Counted from the first letter of the stretch, positions 21,367-30,941 are shown. The stretch: DNA of 64,000 bases from Pseudomonadota bacterium (GCA_021777555.1 JAJYDK010000008.1:48131-112130); one strand, 5' to 3'. Notes: generated from the letters alone by a model not told the origin. Program-made: numbers and translations.

Positions 21367-22976
21367 CTGCGGGGATCAGCGAATACCAGCCTAAAAACGC
21401 TGCCGCCGCCGTGACGTGGCTCATAAAGCAGCGTTGCGCCATTGGCCTGGGCCAGCTCGCGGGCCAGGTAAAGCCCGAGTCCGGTGCCCCGGCCGCCGCT
21501 GAAGAAGGGCTCGAAGATACGCTCTACGTGCTCCCGGCGCACCCCGGGTCCCCGGTCGGACACATCGAGGTAGGGCCGGCCGCTCGGGCTCAGGCGCCCG
21601 CAGTGCATCTCGATGACCTGTTCCGGATGCTCGGCCGCACCGTGCTTGAGCGCGTTTTCGCAGAGATTCCATACGATCTGGCGCAGCTGACCCGGATCGA
21701 AGCGGATCTGGATCTCGCTCGAGGGCGCATGCAGGCGGATCCGCGCGTGCGCCAGCTGCATGGTCTCGCAGAACTCCTCGAGGAAAGACTCCCCCCAGCC
21801 CGTGAGCGGCAGCTGCTCGGCGCGGGCCTCTTCGCGCCGGGAGAGCCTGAGCACGCTGTCGATGGTGCGGCTCACCCGGTCGGCGTGATGGCGGATGATT
21901 TCCGTGAGGCGGCGGTCCTCGGCGCCAAGATGGGGCGATTCTCCGAGCAGCTGTCCGGCGTGGCTCATCGCTCCCACGGGATTGCGGATCTCGTGGGCGA
22001 TGCTTGCCGAGAGGCGCCCCAGCGCCGCGAGCTTCGACTGCTGGACCTTCTCGGCGATCAGGCTGGTGTCCTCGAGGAAAACCAGCACCGGGGCGGGGTT
22101 CGCGTCACCGAGCGCCGCGAAATGCGCGCGCATCAACCTGGCGCCATCGGCGCCGATGAACGTCGGATCTTCCATCGCGAAAATGCCGGTGGTTCCGACG
22201 CTTTCGCGCCAGCGCGAGAGCAGCTCCAGCAATCGAGGCGAGACCTCGGCGAGGGGCGCTTCCGGGCGGGCCTGTTCCGCGCCGAGCATCTGCGCGGCCG
22301 AGTCATTGATCAGGCGGATGCGGTCCTCGAGATCGACCACCAGGATGCTCTCGCGCAGGTGGCGCACGATGTACTCGGAGAGCTGCGCGAAGTTCGCCAG
22401 GTCGATTTCCTGGCGGCGCACCGTCGCTTCACTCTCGCGGATGCGATCGGCGAGCGGCCACGCCGCGAGCGATATGGCGAACAGCACCGCTCCCAGCACG
22501 CCGGCGGTCGTGTAATCGGTATGCGGCGTCCGCAGTCCGATCAGGAACTGCGGCACCAGCACCGCAAGTGCCGCAACGGCAGGGATGAGCAGCGCCTCCC
22601 GGCGCTGGGCGAGCAGCGTCAGGGCGAGCACCGGCAGGACCAGCAGGATGCCGAACCCGCTCGAGACGCCTCCGCTCGCGTACAGGATCAGCGCGATGGC
22701 CAAGGAGTCCATCACCCCGTTGGCGAGCGGCGTCAGCACGGTGGCTGTGTGAGTCGCGCGCTGCAGGATGATCAGCGTCACGGCGGCCGTGAAATAGCCC
22801 CCGCAGGTGACCAGGAACAGCACCGGGTGGACCACCGTCTCGCGGCTCGGGCCGGCCAGGAGCAGCGCGCTCACCAGCACCGCCGGCACGAGTACCCGAT
22901 AGACGTTCAACCACCCGGTGACCCGGCGGGCGAGATCGGCTGGAGCGGAATGAGAGTTCGCGGCGATGGCCGGCAT
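21342..22976 (-). CDS. pilS: Sensor histidine kinase PilS
   Basis: A 544-residue membrane kinase. Six membrane segments (about 25-190), a PAS-like region (about 210-320), HisKA with SIAHEIRNPVGAMSHA (phospho-His) and a HATPase_c domain with WNLCENALKHG (N box) and DRGPGVRREH (G1), then GTGLGLYLARELA. The six-segment layout and coupling to an NtrC-type regulator identify PilS. The ATG at 22976 is chosen; an in-frame GTG at 23018 is possible. It probably senses inner-membrane pilin pool. Confidence 0.94.
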   Translation of the reverse strand: MPAIAANSHSAPADLARRVTGWLNVYRVLVPAVLVSALLLAGPSRETVVHPVLFLVTCGGYFTAAVTLIILQRATHTATVLTPLANGVMDSLAIALILYASGGVSSGFGILLVLPVLALTLLAQRREALLIPAVAALAVLVPQFLIGLRTPHTDYTTAGVLGAVLFAISLAAWPLADRIRESEATVRRQEIDLANFAQLSEYIVRHLRESILVVDLEDRIRLINDSAAQMLGAEQARPEAPLAEVSPRLLELLSRWRESVGTTGIFAMEDPTFIGADGARLMRAHFAALGDANPAPVLVFLEDTSLIAEKVQQSKLAALGRLSASIAHEIRNPVGAMSHAGQLLGESPHLGAEDRRLTEIIRHHADRVSRTIDSVLRLSRREEARAEQLPLTGWGESFLEEFCETMQLAHARIRLHAPSSEIQIRFDPGQLRQIVWNLCENALKHGAAEHPEQVIEMHCGRLSPSGRPYLDVSDRGPGVRREHVERIFEPFFSGGRGTGLGLYLARELAQANGATLLYEPRHGGGSVFRLVFADPRRWTTETEH

Positions 22977-23062
22977 ATTCAGGCGAAATGGCTCGCGGTC
23001 GGCGCGGCACTGTATCACCTGGAGGCGCGTCCCGAGGCGACCGTCGTCGCAATTCGGCGCGC

Positions 23063-23084
23063 CATCGTCAGGACATCGTCAGGA
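23063..23084. repeat. Two-copy 11-bp tandem repeat
   Basis: CATCGTCAGGA occurs twice in direct succession between pilS and sucC. It may be a replication-slippage duplication or a small binding site; nothing else supports a function. Confidence 0.5.
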
Positions 23085-23183
23085 CTTTCAGTGTATTGAC
23101 GTCTTAAGGTGGAAGTAGCCGCCGTTTTTGGTCAAAATCCCACGTTTCCCCCACGCCTTCGTCCAGGACTCACGAGCACACTA

Positions 23184-24359
23184 ATGAATCTGCACGAATA
23201 TCAAGCGAAAGAGATATTCAGACACTACGGCATCCCCGTACCGCCCGGTCAGGTGGCCGCCAGCGCCGAGGAGGCCGTGGCCGCCGCCAAAGCCCTCGGT
23301 GGCCCGGTCTGGGTGGTCAAGGCCCAGGTGCATGCCGGCGGGCGAGGCAAGGCGGGGGGCGTGAAGCTCGCCCGCGACCTCGATGCCGTGCGCGCGGCCG
23401 CCCAGGGCATGCTTGGCACGCGGCTCGCGACCAAGCAGACCGGTCCCGAAGGACTTCCGGTGGAGAAGGTGTACGTCGAGGCGGGCTCGGAGATCGCCCG
23501 CGAGATTTATCTGTCCCTCACCCTCAATCGGGAAAAGGGCCGCATCGCCATGATCGCCTCGAGCGCCGGCGGCATGGACATCGAGGAGGTCGCGGAGAAG
23601 ACCCCCGAGCAGATCCTCTCCGTCATGGTGCACCCGGCGGCCGGGTTCCAGGCCCACCAGGCGCGCGAACTCGCCTTCGGGCTGGGCCTTCAGGGCGAGC
23701 AGATCAAGCAGTTCCAGTCGATCGCGCTCGCGCTCTACAAGCTCTATCTCGAGCAGGATGCGAGCCTCCTCGAGATCAACCCCCTGATTGTCACCCGGTC
23801 GGGCTCGCTCGTGGCGCTCGATGCGAAGATCAACATCGACCCCAACGCGGTGTTCCGCCATCCGGACCTGGCGAAGCTGCGCGATGCCAGCCAGGAGGAC
23901 CCGATGGAGCGCAAGGCCGCCGAGCACGAGCTGAACTACGTCTCGCTCGATGGCGACATCGCCTGCATGGTCAACGGCGCGGGACTCGCGATGGCCACCA
24001 TGGACCTCATCAAGCTGCACGGCGGCCAGCCGGCCAACTTCCTCGATGTCGGCGGTGGAGCCACGAGCGAGCGGGTAACGCAGGCATTCCAGCTCATCCT
24101 TTCCAACCCCAAGGTGACCGCCGTTCTGGTCAACATCTTCGGCGGCATCGTGCGCTGCGACATGATAGCCGACGGCGTGATCAACGCGGTGAAGCACGTA
24201 GGTGTGAAGGTGCCGGTGGTCGTCCGCCTCGAGGGCACCAATGCCGACAAGGCGCGCGAGGTGCTCTCCGGCAGCGGACTCACCATCACTCCGGCCACTG
24301 ATCTGACCGACGCCGCACGCAAGGTCGTGGCGCTCGCCGCAGGCAAGGTCGCGGCCTGA
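23184..24359 (+). CDS. sucC: Succinyl-CoA synthetase, ADP-forming, beta subunit
   Basis: TCA-cycle enzyme making succinate and ATP from succinyl-CoA with SucD. 391 residues starting MNLHEYQAKEIFRHYG, a canonical SucC N-terminus (ATP-grasp domain 1-240). It contains EINPLIV and the C-terminal flavodoxin-like domain with NIFGGIVRCDMIADG. The ATG at 23184 fits family length; an upstream in-frame ATG at 23109 is not conserved. It is followed after 27 nt by sucD. Confidence 0.98.
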   Translation: MNLHEYQAKEIFRHYGIPVPPGQVAASAEEAVAAAKALGGPVWVVKAQVHAGGRGKAGGVKLARDLDAVRAAAQGMLGTRLATKQTGPEGLPVEKVYVEAGSEIAREIYLSLTLNREKGRIAMIASSAGGMDIEEVAEKTPEQILSVMVHPAAGFQAHQARELAFGLGLQGEQIKQFQSIALALYKLYLEQDASLLEINPLIVTRSGSLVALDAKINIDPNAVFRHPDLAKLRDASQEDPMERKAAEHELNYVSLDGDIACMVNGAGLAMATMDLIKLHGGQPANFLDVGGGATSERVTQAFQLILSNPKVTAVLVNIFGGIVRCDMIADGVINAVKHVGVKVPVVVRLEGTNADKAREVLSGSGLTITPATDLTDAARKVVALAAGKVAA

Positions 24360-24386
24360 GCCGCACGACAAGCTAAGGGTTAACGC

Positions 24387-25598
24387 ATGAGTATTCTGGT
24401 CAATAAACACACCAAGGTGATCTGCCAGGGCTTCACCGGCAAGCAGGGCACCTTTCATTCCGAACAGGCGCTCGCCTACGGCACTCAGCTCGTGGGCGGC
24501 ATCACGCCGGGCCGCGGCGGGCAGCAGCACCTCGGGCTGCCCGTGTTCGATACCGTCAAGGACGCAGTCCGCGAGACAGGCGCCACCGCCAGCATGATCT
24601 ATGTGCCGGCCGCGGGCGCGGCCGATGCGATCCTGGAGGCCACCGACGCCGGCATCGAGCTCGTCGTGTGCATCACCGAGGGCGTGCCGGTCAACGACAT
24701 GGTGCGCGTGAAGGCGGCGCTCGCCGGCTCCGCGACCCGCCTCGTCGGTCCCAACTGCCCGGGCGTCATTACGCCGGAAGAATGCAAGATCGGCATCATG
24801 CCGGGCTTCATCCACAAAAAGGGCTCGGTGGGCATCGTCTCGCGCTCCGGTACGCTCACGTACGAGGCGGTCTATCAGACCACCCGTATCGGCCTCGGCC
24901 AGAGCACCTGCGTGGGCATCGGCGGCGATCCGGTGCGCGGTTTGAACTTCGTCGACGTGCTGGAGCTCTTCGAGCGCGACCCCGGCACCGAGGGCATCAT
25001 CCTCGTCGGTGAGATCGGCGGCAGTGACGAAGAGGCGGCCGCGCGCTACATCCATCGCTTCGTCAGCAAGCCGGTCGTCGCCTATATCGCCGGCGTGACC
25101 GCGCCTCCGGGCAAGCGCATGGGCCACGCGGGCGCCATCGTGGCCGGCGGCAAGGGCACGGCGGCCGATAAGTACGCGGCGTTCGAAACGGCCGGTGTGC
25201 GCACCGTCAAATCGCCCGCGGAGCTCGGCTCGGCCATGAATGAGCTGCTGCGGCGCCGACGCGCCCGGGCGGCGGCCAGGGTAGTCAGGGCCTCGCTGCC
25301 CGCCAAGGCCGCACCGCGCGCCAAGGTGGCCGCGAAGCCCGCTGCCCAGCCGGTCAAGTCGAAACAGGCCCCTGTGAAGCGCGCCGCAGCCAAGACGGCA
25401 CGGCCCGCCCGCAAGGCAGCCCCGCGCAAGGCGGCCGGCAAAGCCGCCCCCAAGACCCGCGCGAGCGCGGCTCAGGGCGGTAAGGCTCGCGCCGCATCCC
25501 GTGGCAGGGCGCCTCGGAAGGCCGCAGCGCGCACGGGCGGCAAGCCCGTCAAGGCCAAGGGCCGCAAGCCCGTGAAGGCCAAGGGCGGCAAGCGCTGA
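24387..25598 (+). CDS. sucD: Succinyl-CoA synthetase alpha subunit with a long basic C-terminal tail
   Basis: Residues 1-289 are a complete SucD. They hold the CoA-binding Rossmann domain ([15 protein letters not shown]), TPGRGGQ, and the phosphohistidine region with [18 protein letters not shown]. The family ends near residue 290. Here the frame continues for about 114 residues of Lys/Ala/Arg/Pro (e.g. [18 protein letters not shown]), with a short internal repeat near the end (KPVKAKG twice). This resembles AlgP/histone-H1-like tails. The tail is not a frameshift, since the same frame carries both parts and a terminator lies just after the stop. It may bind nucleic acid or acidic partners. 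Confidence 0.95.
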   Translation: MSILVNKHTKVICQGFTGKQGTFHSEQALAYGTQLVGGITPGRGGQQHLGLPVFDTVKDAVRETGATASMIYVPAAGAADAILEATDAGIELVVCITEGVPVNDMVRVKAALAGSATRLVGPNCPGVITPEECKIGIMPGFIHKKGSVGIVSRSGTLTYEAVYQTTRIGLGQSTCVGIGGDPVRGLNFVDVLELFERDPGTEGIILVGEIGGSDEEAAARYIHRFVSKPVVAYIAGVTAPPGKRMGHAGAIVAGGKGTAADKYAAFETAGVRTVKSPAELGSAMNELLRRRRARAAARVVRASLPAKAAPRAKVAAKPAAQPVKSKQAPVKRAAAKTARPARKAAPRKAAGKAAPKTRASAAQGGKARAASRGRAPRKAAARTGGKPVKAKGRKPVKAKGGKR

Positions 25599-25624
25599 GG
25601 CGCCCAACCCGGAAGTGCGATAAT

Positions 25625-25644
25625 CCCCTCCCGTAAGGGAGGGG
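25625..25644 (+). terminator. Intrinsic terminator of sucCD
   Basis: Perfect 8-bp stem CCCCTCCC / GGGAGGGG with a GTAA tetraloop, followed by TTTCTC. It starts 26 nt after the sucD stop. Confidence 0.85.
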
Positions 25645-25684
25645 TTTCTCAACTTGCGGCCGCTCGCGGCCCAGGATGAGTTCC

Positions 25685-27307
25685 ATGAGCGACTCGCTGC
25701 GCATCGCCCTGGCACAGCTCGACCTGCTGGTCGGGGACGTGCACGGCAATCTATCGCGCGTGGTTCAGACCGCACGGGCGCAGCAGGCGCGCGGCGCCGA
25801 TCTCACCGTGTTCCCGGAGCTGACCCTCTCGGGCTATCCGCCCGAGGATCTGCTCTTTCACCGCGGCTTTCGCCACCAGGTCGACTCCGCCCTGGAGGAG
25901 ATCCGCCGCCAGGTGCCCTCCGGGTGCCTGGTGGTCGGCTATCCCGAATACACCCGTTTCGGCATCTACAACTCCGCGGCCCTGATCTCGGGCGGCCTGA
26001 TCGCCGCCGTGCACCGCAAGGCGGAGCTGCCCAACTACAAGGTGTTCGACGAGAAGCGTTACTTCCACGCCGGTGCCCAGCCGACCGTAGTCGAGTGCAA
26101 AGGCTTTCGGGTCGGGCTGCTCGTCTGCGAGGACATCTGGGAGCCGCAACCGGCCGAGCTCGCGCGCGCCGAAGGGGCGGAACTCCTCATCGTCATCAAC
26201 GCCTCTCCCTACGAGCGCCAAAGGCAAAGGGAGCGCGAAGCGAACGTGCGCGCCCGCATCGCAGACATCGGCGTGCCGGTCGTCTACCTCAACCTGGTCG
26301 GCGGGCAGGACGAGTTGATATTCGACGGTAACTCCTTCGTCATGGACGCCCATGGCCACGTGGTCATGCGGGCGCCGCCCTTCCAGGAGGGGGTGCATCA
26401 CATCGAATTCCGCCGCGAGGGCGGTAGGCCAGTTCCCGTGCCCGGGGAGGTGGCGCCCGAGCTGAGCGAGGAGGCCAGTGTCTACAGCGCACTGGTTCTC
26501 GGCGTACGCGACTACGTCCACAAGCACGGATTCCCCGGCGTCGTCATGGGATTGTCGGGCGGCATCGATTCGGCGCTTACGCTGGCCATCGCCGTGGATG
26601 CGCTCGGCGCCGACCGGGTGCACGCCGTGATGATGCCTTCGCGCTATACGTCTGAGATGAGCCTCTCCGATGCGGCCGAGGAGGCGCGCCTGCTCGGCGT
26701 CAAATACAGCGTGCTGTCCATCGAAGGAATGTTCGCAGCCACATTGGCCGCGCTCTCCCCGGAATTCGCGGGCTTGCCCGCCGATGCGACCGAGGAGAAC
26801 ATCCAGTCGCGCTGCCGCATGCTGCTGCTCATGGGCCTGTCCAACAAGACCGGCCGGATGCTGCTCACCACCGGCAACAAGAGCGAGATGGCGGTGGGCT
26901 ATGCCACGCTCTACGGCGACATGGCGGGAGGTTTCGCGCCCATCAAGGACTGCAGCAAGCTGCTGGTGTACCGCCTGGCGGATTACCGCAACGGTCTCGG
27001 CAGAGTGATACCGCAGCGCGTCATCGACCGGCCGCCTTCGGCCGAGCTTCGCGAGGGGCAGAAGGATTCCGACGCGCTGCCGCCCTACGAGGTGCTCGAT
27101 CCCATCCTCGAGGCCTTTATCGAGGAGGATCTGTCGGTCGATGAGCTCGAGGCCCGCGGTTTCGATCGCGCCACCGTCGGCAGGGTCCTTGATCTCGTCA
27201 AACGCAACGAGTACAAGCGCCGCCAGGCGCCGCCCGGCGTACGGGTGAGCCGCCGCGCCTTCGGGCGGGACTGGCGCTACCCGATCACCAACGGCTATCG
27301 GCGCTAA
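25685..27307 (+). CDS. nadE: Glutamine-dependent NAD+ synthetase
   Basis: Catalyses the last step of NAD synthesis, using ammonia from glutamine. 540 residues from the ATG at 25685, which has AGGA about 9 nt upstream; an ATG at 25676 is also in frame. The N-terminal nitrilase domain has the Glu-Lys-Cys triad in FPELTLSGYPPEDLL, KAELPNYKVFDE and LLVCEDIWE. The C-terminal synthetase has the PP-loop GLSGGIDSALT and TTGNKSEMAVGY. Convergent with bamD. Confidence 0.96.
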   Translation: MSDSLRIALAQLDLLVGDVHGNLSRVVQTARAQQARGADLTVFPELTLSGYPPEDLLFHRGFRHQVDSALEEIRRQVPSGCLVVGYPEYTRFGIYNSAALISGGLIAAVHRKAELPNYKVFDEKRYFHAGAQPTVVECKGFRVGLLVCEDIWEPQPAELARAEGAELLIVINASPYERQRQREREANVRARIADIGVPVVYLNLVGGQDELIFDGNSFVMDAHGHVVMRAPPFQEGVHHIEFRREGGRPVPVPGEVAPELSEEASVYSALVLGVRDYVHKHGFPGVVMGLSGGIDSALTLAIAVDALGADRVHAVMMPSRYTSEMSLSDAAEEARLLGVKYSVLSIEGMFAATLAALSPEFAGLPADATEENIQSRCRMLLLMGLSNKTGRMLLTTGNKSEMAVGYATLYGDMAGGFAPIKDCSKLLVYRLADYRNGLGRVIPQRVIDRPPSAELREGQKDSDALPPYEVLDPILEAFIEEDLSVDELEARGFDRATVGRVLDLVKRNEYKRRQAPPGVRVSRRAFGRDWRYPITNGYRR

Positions 27308-27341
27308 GTCGGGCGCGCCCGAGGGCAGGCGGCCACTGCGA

Positions 27342-28148
27342 TTACCAGAAGTGCCACCAATGCTGCCGGGCGGCAGCGGCGACCTGGGTCACCTCTCCGT
27401 GGAAATTGGCCGCATATACCTGCCGGGCCTGCGCGGCGAGCGGCTTCAGTCCCAGCCGATCATAGGAGACGATCATGATGGCGAGCGCGTCCTTGGTGGC
27501 GGGCGCGCCCTGGTAATCCTCAAGAATCAGGTCGGCACGCCGCACCGCGGCGACGTAGGCGCCGCGCGCAAGGTAATACCGTGCGACATCGGCGTTGTAC
27601 GAGGCCAGGCGGTCGCGCAGGTAGATCATCCGCTTTCGCGCGTCAAACGCAAACGCGCTATGCGGATATTGCGTGACCACCGTGCGGAACGCCGTGAAGG
27701 ACTTCCTCACATTGTGCGGCGGGCGCTGCGACAGGTGCGCGCCGAAGAGCCGCTCGACGGGGTTGGCCTGCTTGGGGAAGTAGATCAGGCCCTTCATGTA
27801 ATACGCGTAGTCCACCCGCGGGTTGGCGGGGTTCTGCCGGATGAAGGTCTTGATGGCATCCGCGGCGGAATCGGTCTCGCCCGCGCGGTAATATGCGTAG
27901 ATCAGGTCGAGCTGCGCCTGGTGCGCCTGGGACGAGAACGGGTAGATGGCCGTCAACCGCTCGTAGAGCTTGATCGCGCCGCTGTAGTTGTAATCGTCGA
28001 GCTGGTGCCTGGCCTGTGTGTACAGCGCCACGGGACCGGACTGGGCCAGCTTGCGATGCGAGCAGCCGGCGAGGGCGAGCGCGGTAACGCACAGCGCGGC
28101 CGCGACGATGCCGCGCGCGCGGCCACGAGAGGACGGATTGGGAAGCAT
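27342..28148 (-). CDS. bamD: Outer membrane protein assembly lipoprotein BamD
   Basis: Essential lipoprotein of the BAM complex, anchored in the outer membrane facing the periplasm. 268 residues. Signal peptide with lipobox LALAGC (about residue 28-33), then TPR-like helices (YNYSGAIKLYERLTAIYPFS, AYYMKGLIYF, and FRTVVTQYPHSAFAFDARKR). The ATG at 28148 overlaps, on the opposite strand, the ATG of rluD, so its promoter must lie inside rluD. Confidence 0.95.
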   Translation of the reverse strand: MLPNPSSRGRARGIVAAALCVTALALAGCSHRKLAQSGPVALYTQARHQLDDYNYSGAIKLYERLTAIYPFSSQAHQAQLDLIYAYYRAGETDSAADAIKTFIRQNPANPRVDYAYYMKGLIYFPKQANPVERLFGAHLSQRPPHNVRKSFTAFRTVVTQYPHSAFAFDARKRMIYLRDRLASYNADVARYYLARGAYVAAVRRADLILEDYQGAPATKDALAIMIVSYDRLGLKPLAAQARQVYAANFHGEVTQVAAAARQHWWHFW

Positions 28149-29163
28149 GGGCAAAGAGTATAGCGAAACGGCAGCGGTTGCTCCGGATTCCGACCGGCAG
28201 GAGAGCGGGGAGTTCCGGGCCCATCGGCTCGAGCTGCCCCCCGAGGCCGCGGGGTTGCGCCTGGATCAGGCGCTTGCGCGCGCGCTGCCGCAGTACTCCC
28301 GCGCGCGCCTGCAGCAGTGGATCGAGGCCGGCGCGGTGGAAGTCGACGGGCGGCATCCGCGCGGCAAGGAGAAGATGGCGGGGGGCGAGCAGGTGAGTGT
28401 CATGGCCCGGCTCGAGCCCGATCACCGTGTCGTGGCGGAGCCGTTGCAGCTTTCGGTGGTGTATCAGGACAAGGCGCTCATCGTCATCGACAAGCCGGCG
28501 GGTCTGGTCGTGCATCCCGGCGCGGGCAATCCGAGCCACACGCTGCAGAACGCGCTGCTGGCCCTCGATCCGAGGCTCGCGCTGGTGCCGCGAGCGGGAC
28601 TCGTGCACCGCCTGGACAAGGACACCAGCGGGCTGCTCGTGGTGGCGCGCACTCCCGAGGCCCACGCAGGGCTGGCGGCGGCACTGGCGGCCCGCGAGAT
28701 CGAGCGCACATATCTGGCGATCTGCACCGGCGTCATGACCGGCGGTGGAACGGTGGATGCGCCGATCGGCAGGCACCGGACCCAGCGCACCCGCATGGCG
28801 GTACGCAACGATGGACGCGAGGCGATCACGCATTACCGCATCATCAAGCGCTTTCGCGCCCACACGCTGGCGCGCGTGCAGCTCGAGACGGGCCGCACGC
28901 ACCAGATCCGGGTGCATCTGGCGCACGGCGGCTACCCCATCGTGGGCGATCCGGTCTACGGCGGAAGGCGGCGGCTGCCCGCCGGATGCAGCGCTGCCCT
29001 GGTAGCGGCGCTCACCGCCTTTCCCCGCCAGGCGCTGCACGCGACCCGCCTGGCGCTCGCGCATCCGCTGACCGGCCGTGAGCTCGAATGGGAGTCGCCC
29101 ATGCCGGCGGACATGGCCGGCCTGGTCGCCGCACTGGAGAAGGACGCGCACGATGCCGGTTGA
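28147..29163 (+). CDS. rluD: 23S rRNA pseudouridine synthase RluD
   Basis: Makes the pseudouridines of 23S helix 69. 338 residues: an N-terminal S4 RNA-binding domain (about 32-95, GLRLDQALARALPQYSRARL) and a catalytic domain with HRLDKDTSGLLV (catalytic Asp), then GRTHQIRVHLAHGGYPIVGD. The ATG at 28147 fits the normal start. Divergent from bamD, with which it shares two start-codon bases, and overlapping pgeF by 11 nt. The rluD-pgeF(-clpB) order is common in gammaproteobacteria. Confidence 0.95.
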   Translation: MGKEYSETAAVAPDSDRQESGEFRAHRLELPPEAAGLRLDQALARALPQYSRARLQQWIEAGAVEVDGRHPRGKEKMAGGEQVSVMARLEPDHRVVAEPLQLSVVYQDKALIVIDKPAGLVVHPGAGNPSHTLQNALLALDPRLALVPRAGLVHRLDKDTSGLLVVARTPEAHAGLAAALAAREIERTYLAICTGVMTGGGTVDAPIGRHRTQRTRMAVRNDGREAITHYRIIKRFRAHTLARVQLETGRTHQIRVHLAHGGYPIVGDPVYGGRRRLPAGCSAALVAALTAFPRQALHATRLALAHPLTGRELEWESPMPADMAGLVAALEKDAHDAG

Positions 29164-29899
29164 GCTGATCCTGCCCGACTGGCCGGCACCATCCGGGGTC
29201 CATGCGGCCTTTACGCTGCGCACCGGCGGGATCAGCGCACCACCCTTCGATGCGCTCAATGTCGCCTCGCACGTGGGGGATGACATCGACGCCGTGGCCG
29301 AAAACCGCTCACGGTTGCGCGAGCGCCTGCAACTGCCTTCGGAGCCGGCATGGCTCGAGCAGACGCACGGCTGCCGAGTCGCCGACCTCGACATCGAGAC
29401 GGATCTGTTGCCGCTCGCCGATGCGGCCGTCACGCGCAGCGCCGGGCGGGTCTGCGTGGTGCAGGTGGCCGACTGCCTGCCGGTGCTGCTGTGCGCGGCG
29501 GACGGCACGGCGGTCGGGGCGGCCCATGCGGGCTGGCGGGGCCTCGCCGGGGGCGTGTTGGAATCCACGGTGCGCGCTTTGCGCACGCCGCCGGCGGATG
29601 TCCTCGCCTGGCTCGGGCCGGCAATCGGGCAGCGGCGCTTCGAGGTCGGTGAGGACGTCCATGCCGCATTCACCTCAGTCGATCCGGGCGCCGCCGTTGC
29701 GATCGTGCAGAACGCGCGGGGGCGCTGGCAGTGCGATCTGTACGCGCTGGCGAGGCGCCGCCTCGCTTCGCTCGGCATCAGCCGCATCCAGGGCGGCGGC
29801 TGGTGCACCTATTCAGATCCGGCGCGGTTCTTCTCCTACCGGCGCGACGGCCGGTGCGGACGCATGGCGGCGCTCATCTGGATGACCCCGCGGGCATAG
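29153..29899 (+). CDS. pgeF: Peptidoglycan editing factor PgeF (multicopper-oxidase-like YfiH)
   Basis: Cytoplasmic laccase-domain enzyme; the family is linked to removal of misincorporated Ser from muropeptide precursors and to purine nucleoside phosphorylase activity. 248 residues with the metal-site motifs WLEQTHGCRV, VQVADCLPVLL and AAHAGWRGLAGGV, and the C-terminal FFSYRRDGRCGRMAALIW. The ATG at 29153 lies inside the rluD end (11-nt overlap). Confidence 0.93.
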   Translation: MPVELILPDWPAPSGVHAAFTLRTGGISAPPFDALNVASHVGDDIDAVAENRSRLRERLQLPSEPAWLEQTHGCRVADLDIETDLLPLADAAVTRSAGRVCVVQVADCLPVLLCAADGTAVGAAHAGWRGLAGGVLESTVRALRTPPADVLAWLGPAIGQRRFEVGEDVHAAFTSVDPGAAVAIVQNARGRWQCDLYALARRRLASLGISRIQGGGWCTYSDPARFFSYRRDGRCGRMAALIWMTPRA

Positions 29900-30056
29900 C
29901 GCGGGCGGTGCCCACGATGTTGGCGGGATGCTCAAGGCCAACTGACGCTCCGCCGCGGGTCATTTTTGCGCAAACCACACCATTATTCACGCTATCTGTC
30001 CGCATGTGCACCGCCTACTCTCCTGACTTGCGATTCACTATCGCTCTGGAGCGTCG

Positions 30057-30941
30057 ATGCCCTCGCGGCGGCACGAAGAGCTGTTGCGCCTGTTCCAAAA
30101 TCGCCCGGCGCTCGCCGCCGAGGTGGCGAGTGAGGTTCTGCACGAGAGGTTGCCGGAGTTCAGCGAGGCGCACGTTGAGTCGGCGAATCTAAATGATTTG
30201 AGGCCGGCCGAATACCAGGCGGATCTCGTGGTGGTGCCGGAGCTGGGCCGCGCCGTTCAGGGGATCATTGTGGAAGTGCAACTTTCTCCTGACGAGGACA
30301 AGAAATACACGTGGCCGGCATACGTTTGCAATCTGCGTAATCGCATTCGTTCCCCCGTGGGTCTGTTGGTGGTCGCGGCGGACGATGTTGTTGCACGGTG
30401 GGCCCACCGTACAATCGACCTCGGTGGATTTGGCGTCTGCCAACCGTGGGTGTTGAGCCCCTCCATCGTGCCCAAAATTACCGATGAGTCGCGGGCGAAG
30501 CAGGATCCCGAGTTGGCGGTGCTTTCCGCCATCGCGCACGGGGCTGACTCGGATATCGGGAAGGTCGTGCGGATTGCCCAGGCCGCGCATGCGGCGGTGA
30601 ACGACCTCGATACTGATCGGTCCACCCTATACAGTGATATGCTAATGAGTGCTCTCTCTGCGGCCGCTCGCGAGGGGTTACAAACCGTGATTACCCACAA
30701 ATACGAATACCAGACCGAATTTGCCAGGCGTTACTACGGGCAGGGACTGACCGAGGGGCGAGCCAAAGGCCGAGCGGAAGACCGGGCGGACCTGATTCTG
30801 CGATTGCTGGCCCGCCGCTTCGGCTCGCTGTCGGATTCGATCCAGGCGGCTGTCCGTCAGGCCAGCATCGAGGAACTCGATGTCATCGGTGAGCGGCTGC
30901 TCACCGCCGACACCCTGTCCGAGGCGCTCGCACCGCGGTAA
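30057..30941 (+). CDS. Rpn/PD-(D/E)XK nuclease-like protein
   Basis: A 294-residue protein of a widely scattered family with a PD-(D/E)XK-like N-terminal core. An Asp lies in EYQADLVVV, GIIVEVQLSPDEDKKYTWP holds the E-x-Q element, and LAVLSAIAHG is a conserved later block. A short Gly-Arg-Ala-rich linker (about 235-247) precedes a helical C-terminus resembling the end of Rpn/DUF4351 proteins. Such genes behave as mobile single-gene insertions and are linked to recombination. It sits between pgeF and clpB, which are normally adjacent or close, and its base composition is less GC-rich at the 5' side. Nuclease activity is inference. Confidence 0.7.
   Translation: MPSRRHEELLRLFQNRPALAAEVASEVLHERLPEFSEAHVESANLNDLRPAEYQADLVVVPELGRAVQGIIVEVQLSPDEDKKYTWPAYVCNLRNRIRSPVGLLVVAADDVVARWAHRTIDLGGFGVCQPWVLSPSIVPKITDESRAKQDPELAVLSAIAHGADSDIGKVVRIAQAAHAAVNDLDTDRSTLYSDMLMSALSAAAREGLQTVITHKYEYQTEFARRYYGQGLTEGRAKGRAEDRADLILRLLARRFGSLSDSIQAAVRQASIEELDVIGERLLTADTLSEALAPR

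Noticed and set aside
23181-25775. An 864-codon minus-strand open frame opposite sucC and sucD
   Set aside because: Antisense composition and complete overlap with two well-identified genes.
27309-27322. TCGGGCGCGCCCGA palindrome between nadE and bamD as a terminator
   Set aside because: Perfect dyad, but with almost no loop and no T-tract; could be chance in high-GC DNA.
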